17,575 bases of DNA. It comes from Alphaproteobacteria bacterium (GTDB lineage: Bacteria; Pseudomonadota; Alphaproteobacteria; Acetobacterales; Acetobacteraceae). The notes under the pieces are model-generated. The model was not told the origin of the DNA and made no database searches. It worked only from the letters and a program-made list of their open reading frames with translations. The position numbers and the translations under genes were made by a program. The stretch is from positions 1-17,575 of the forward strand of contig JAAFHD010000025.1 in assembly GCA_013298245.1 (NCBI GenBank). The letters are read 5' to 3'. Of this stretch, positions 15,538-17,575 are shown in pieces; within the stretch, counting starts at the first letter, position 1; the number at the start of each line of letters is the position of its first letter.

Positions 15538-16405
15538 ACGCCTCTGCATCATCGGGCCTGGCCTGGTCGGTGGCTCGATTGCGCGCATGGCGCGCGCGCA
15601 TGGCGGTGTTGCGCGGCATGTGGTGACCACGGCGCAATCGGCCGCGTCGCGCGCGCGGGTGCGCGAACTGGGCTTCGCCGACAGCGTGACGGATACCGCG
15701 GCTGAGGCGGTGCGTGGCGCTGATGGTGTGATCCTGTGCGTGCCTGTGGGTGCCTATGCGGGCGTGATGGCAGAGATCGCGCCGCACCTCGCACCTGGCG
15801 CCATCCTGAGCGATGCGGGCAGCACCAAGGGCAGTGTCGTGCGCGACATCGCACCGCTGTTGCCGGCGGGCGTGCATTTCGTCCCCGCGCACCCGATGGC
15901 CGGCACGGAATTCAGCGGGCCGGATGCCGGTTTCGCGACGATGTTCGAGGGCCGCTATTGCATCATCACACCGCTGCCCGGCAGCGATGCCGCGGCCGTC
16001 GCGAAGGTCCGCGCCATGTGGGAAGCGGCCGGCAGCATGGTCGAAACCATGGATGTCGCGACGCATGACAAGGTTGTGGCGATGGTCTCGCACCTGCCGC
16101 ATTTGATCGCCTTCACTATCTGCGGCACAGCCGACGACCTGGCGGAGGAAACGCGCGAGGCGGTGCTGAAATTCGCAGCCTCTGGCTTCCGCGATTTCAC
16201 CCGCATCGCGGGATCGGATGTGGCGATGTGGCGCGACATCTTCCTCAACAACCGCGAGGCGCTGCTGGAAATGCTGGCGCGCTTCACCGAGGACAGCCAC
16301 GCGCTGGCGCGTGCGGTTCGCTACGGCCAGGCGGAATTCATCGAGGACCGCATCCATCGCGGCCGGAAAATCCGGCGCGGGTTGATCGAGAGGAAACAGG
16401 CATGA
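15527..16405 (+). CDS. tyrA: Prephenate/arogenate dehydrogenase
   Basis: A 292-residue NAD(P)-dependent dehydrogenase of the TyrA/TyrC family that oxidatively decarboxylates prephenate to hydroxyphenylpyruvate or arogenate to tyrosine. The Rossmann motif GPGLVGGS is at 10-17, DAGSTKGSV at 96-104, [14 protein letters not shown] at 122-135 and [17 protein letters not shown] at 180-196; H122, H189 and R226 (RIAGSD) are expected to contact substrate. There is no chorismate mutase or ACT domain fused; the mutase is the separate gene two positions upstream. Prephenate versus arogenate preference cannot be told, and single-domain alphaproteobacterial enzymes are often cyclohexadienyl dehydrogenases taking both. 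The ATG at 15527 overlaps the hisC end by 11 bp and the TGA overlaps proC as ATGA. Confidence 0.94.
   Translation: MLFERLCIIGPGLVGGSIARMARAHGGVARHVVTTAQSAASRARVRELGFADSVTDTAAEAVRGADGVILCVPVGAYAGVMAEIAPHLAPGAILSDAGSTKGSVVRDIAPLLPAGVHFVPAHPMAGTEFSGPDAGFATMFEGRYCIITPLPGSDAAAVAKVRAMWEAAGSMVETMDVATHDKVVAMVSHLPHLIAFTICGTADDLAEETREAVLKFAASGFRDFTRIAGSDVAMWRDIFLNNREALLEMLARFTEDSHALARAVRYGQAEFIEDRIHRGRKIRRGLIERKQA
16389..16396 (+). promoter_or_regulatory. Shine-Dalgarno for proC
   Basis: AGAGGAAA lies 5 nt before the proC ATG at 16402, within the last codons of tyrA. It is among the clearest ribosome binding sites in the window and fixes the proC start. Confidence 0.7.
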
Positions 16406-17205
16406 GCCTTCCCCCACTGCTGCTCATCGGCTGCGGCAAGATGGGCGGCGCCATGCTGGCCGGCTGGCTGGAACAGGGCTTGTCGCCGGAGACAGTGGTG
16501 GTCGAACCGCAAGGTGCCGCGGCCTTCGCGGATCGCGTACGTGTGGTGCACGCGGTCGCTGACATCCCCATCGGTTTTGCGCCTGCCGCGGTCATCCTGG
16601 CGGTGAAGCCGCAGCAGTCCGGGAATGTGCTGCCTGCACTGGCGCATCTGTCCGCGGGCGCGCCGGTCTTCATTTCCATCATGGCGGGGCCGACGGTTGC
16701 GCGCATGCGCGCGCTGCTGGGCGATGCGGCGCGCATCGTGCGCGCCATGCCCAACACGCCCGCTGCCGTGCGGCAAGGTTTCACGGTGGCCTTCGCCGGT
16801 GCTGGTGTCACGGCCGAACAATGTGCGCTGACCGACCAGTTGCTCGGCGCCATCGGCGAAAGCGCCTGGGTGCAGGATGAAGGGTTGATCGATCCCGTTA
16901 CAGCGGTGTCCGGTGGCGGCCCGGCCTATGTTTTCCTGCTGGCGGAAGTGATGGAGGCGGCCGCCATTTCGCAAGGCCTGCCGCCCGAACTGGCGCGGCG
17001 CATGGCGCGCGCGACGGTTGCCGGTTCCGGCGCATTGCTGGCCGCCAGCGCGGAAGATGCGGCGACACTGCGCCGCAACGTCACCAGCCCCGGCGGTACG
17101 ACGGAACGCGCATTGGCCGTGTTGATGGAACAGAGCGCCTGGCCCGACACCATGCAGCGCGCGATTGCGGCGGCGACGGCGCGGTCACGCGAATTGGCGG
17201 GTTGA
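16402..17205 (+). CDS. proC: Pyrroline-5-carboxylate reductase
   Basis: A 267-residue cytosolic enzyme (EC 1.5.1.2) that reduces 1-pyrroline-5-carboxylate to proline with NAD(P)H, the last step of proline synthesis. The Rossmann motif GCGKMGGAM is at 10-18, VKPQ at 68-71, MPNTP at 116-120, VSGGGPAYV at 169-177 and NVTSPGGTTE at 226-235; all are family signatures and length is standard. The start is set by a strong Shine-Dalgarno and by the ATGA overlap with tyrA. It is the last gene of the aromatic/proline operon; its TGA directly abuts the stop of the convergent gene, so no intergenic terminator fits between them. Confidence 0.96.
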   Translation: MSLPPLLLIGCGKMGGAMLAGWLEQGLSPETVVVEPQGAAAFADRVRVVHAVADIPIGFAPAAVILAVKPQQSGNVLPALAHLSAGAPVFISIMAGPTVARMRALLGDAARIVRAMPNTPAAVRQGFTVAFAGAGVTAEQCALTDQLLGAIGESAWVQDEGLIDPVTAVSGGGPAYVFLLAEVMEAAAISQGLPPELARRMARATVAGSGALLAASAEDAATLRRNVTSPGGTTERALAVLMEQSAWPDTMQRAIAAATARSRELAG

Positions 17206-17575
17206 TCACCCGCGCCCGGCCAGGAATGGCCGTGGGTCCACCGGCTGCCCGCCGCGCCGCACTTCCAGGTATAGCGCCGCATCCTGCGCCGTCAGCGCGC
17301 CAACCGGTTCACCCTGGATCACGCGTTCTCCGGTCGATGCATCCAGCCGGTCCATGCGCGCGAGCACGGCGTGCAAGCCACCGCCGCAATCGATGATGAC
17401 GATGTTGCCATAGCTGCGGAAGGCACCAGCGAAGGCCACGCGCCCCGCGCAGGGTGCGACCACGCGCGCGCGGGGGGCGGCGGAAACCGTCATGCCGCGC
17501 GCTGGCCCGCCATCACCGCTGGCGCCGAATTCGCGCGTCACCTGGCCGGCGACGGGCAGGCCGGATGCGGCGCGC
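17206..17575 (-). CDS. EnvC-like murein hydrolase activator, 3' end only
   Basis: The frame is open to the right window edge, so about 123 C-terminal residues are visible and the start lies outside. The sequence begins near LPVAGQVTREFG and continues with VVAPCAGRVAFAG, YGNIVIIDCGGGLHAVLA, a GEPVG turn and LYLEVRRGGQPVDPRPFL, which follows the LytM/M23 domain as found at the end of EnvC-type proteins. The zinc-binding histidines of active M23 peptidases (the HxH motif and the first His) are missing: the HxH segment reads AVLARM. As in E. coli EnvC, it is therefore expected to activate periplasmic amidases at division rather than cut peptidoglycan itself. The coiled coil and signal peptide expected upstream cannot be checked here. 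Its stop abuts the proC stop. Confidence 0.82.
   Translation of the reverse strand, partial: RAASGLPVAGQVTREFGASGDGGPARGMTVSAAPRARVVAPCAGRVAFAGAFRSYGNIVIIDCGGGLHAVLARMDRLDASTGERVIQGEPVGALTAQDAALYLEVRRGGQPVDPRPFLAGRG

Overview
The window comes from a GC-rich (roughly two-thirds G+C by eye) alphaproteobacterium. Gene content and order fit Acetobacteraceae/Rhodospirillales (Roseomonas-like), but that is inference, not a database result. Genes are packed tightly. There are no rRNA, tRNA, CRISPR, transposase or phage genes. Only one stretch longer than 300 bp lacks a convincing gene (10813-11249).

Layout. (1) 1-1157, + strand: the 3' part of a gene for an Ala/Leu/Gln-rich protein built from octapeptide repeats; its 5' end lies outside the window. 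(2) 1154-6585, - strand: a probable four-gene unit, read right to left: EamA/DMT exporter, LctP-type lactate permease, chemoreceptor (MCP), thioredoxin-reductase-like ferredoxin-NADP reductase. (3) 6622-8348, + strand: a coupled pair, a ketopantoate-reductase-fold protein and an SDR oxidoreductase. (4) 8311-10812, - strand: rph, rdgB and a photolyase/cryptochrome-like FAD protein whose domain order looks swapped. (5) 10813-11249: intergenic, with a sigma70-like promoter on the + strand and two diverged copies of a 29-bp element made of octamers (AAGATAGT). (6) 11250-13615, - strand: metX (homoserine O-acyltransferase) followed by an MFS transporter. (7) 13685-17205, + strand, divergent from metX: chorismate mutase, hisC-type aminotransferase, tyrA and proC, each overlapping the next by 4-11 bp. 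(8) 17206-17575, - strand: the 3' end of an EnvC-like murein hydrolase activator gene.

How the genes work together. Block 7 is an amino-acid operon: chorismate mutase makes prephenate, TyrA oxidises it (or arogenate) towards tyrosine, the HisC-like enzyme probably supplies the aromatic transamination and/or the histidinol-phosphate step, and ProC makes proline. MetX commits homoserine to methionine. Block 4 combines tRNA 3'-end maturation and nucleotide-pool sanitation with a flavin light-type protein. Block 2 couples carboxylate uptake to a chemoreceptor, suggesting taxis towards a transported nutrient.

Most worth a second look: the octapeptide repeat protein, the photolyase-like protein with a C-terminal alpha/beta segment, the octamer DNA repeats beside an orphan promoter, the ketopantoate-reductase-fold enzyme lacking most substrate residues, and the chorismate mutase with a degenerate C-terminal domain.
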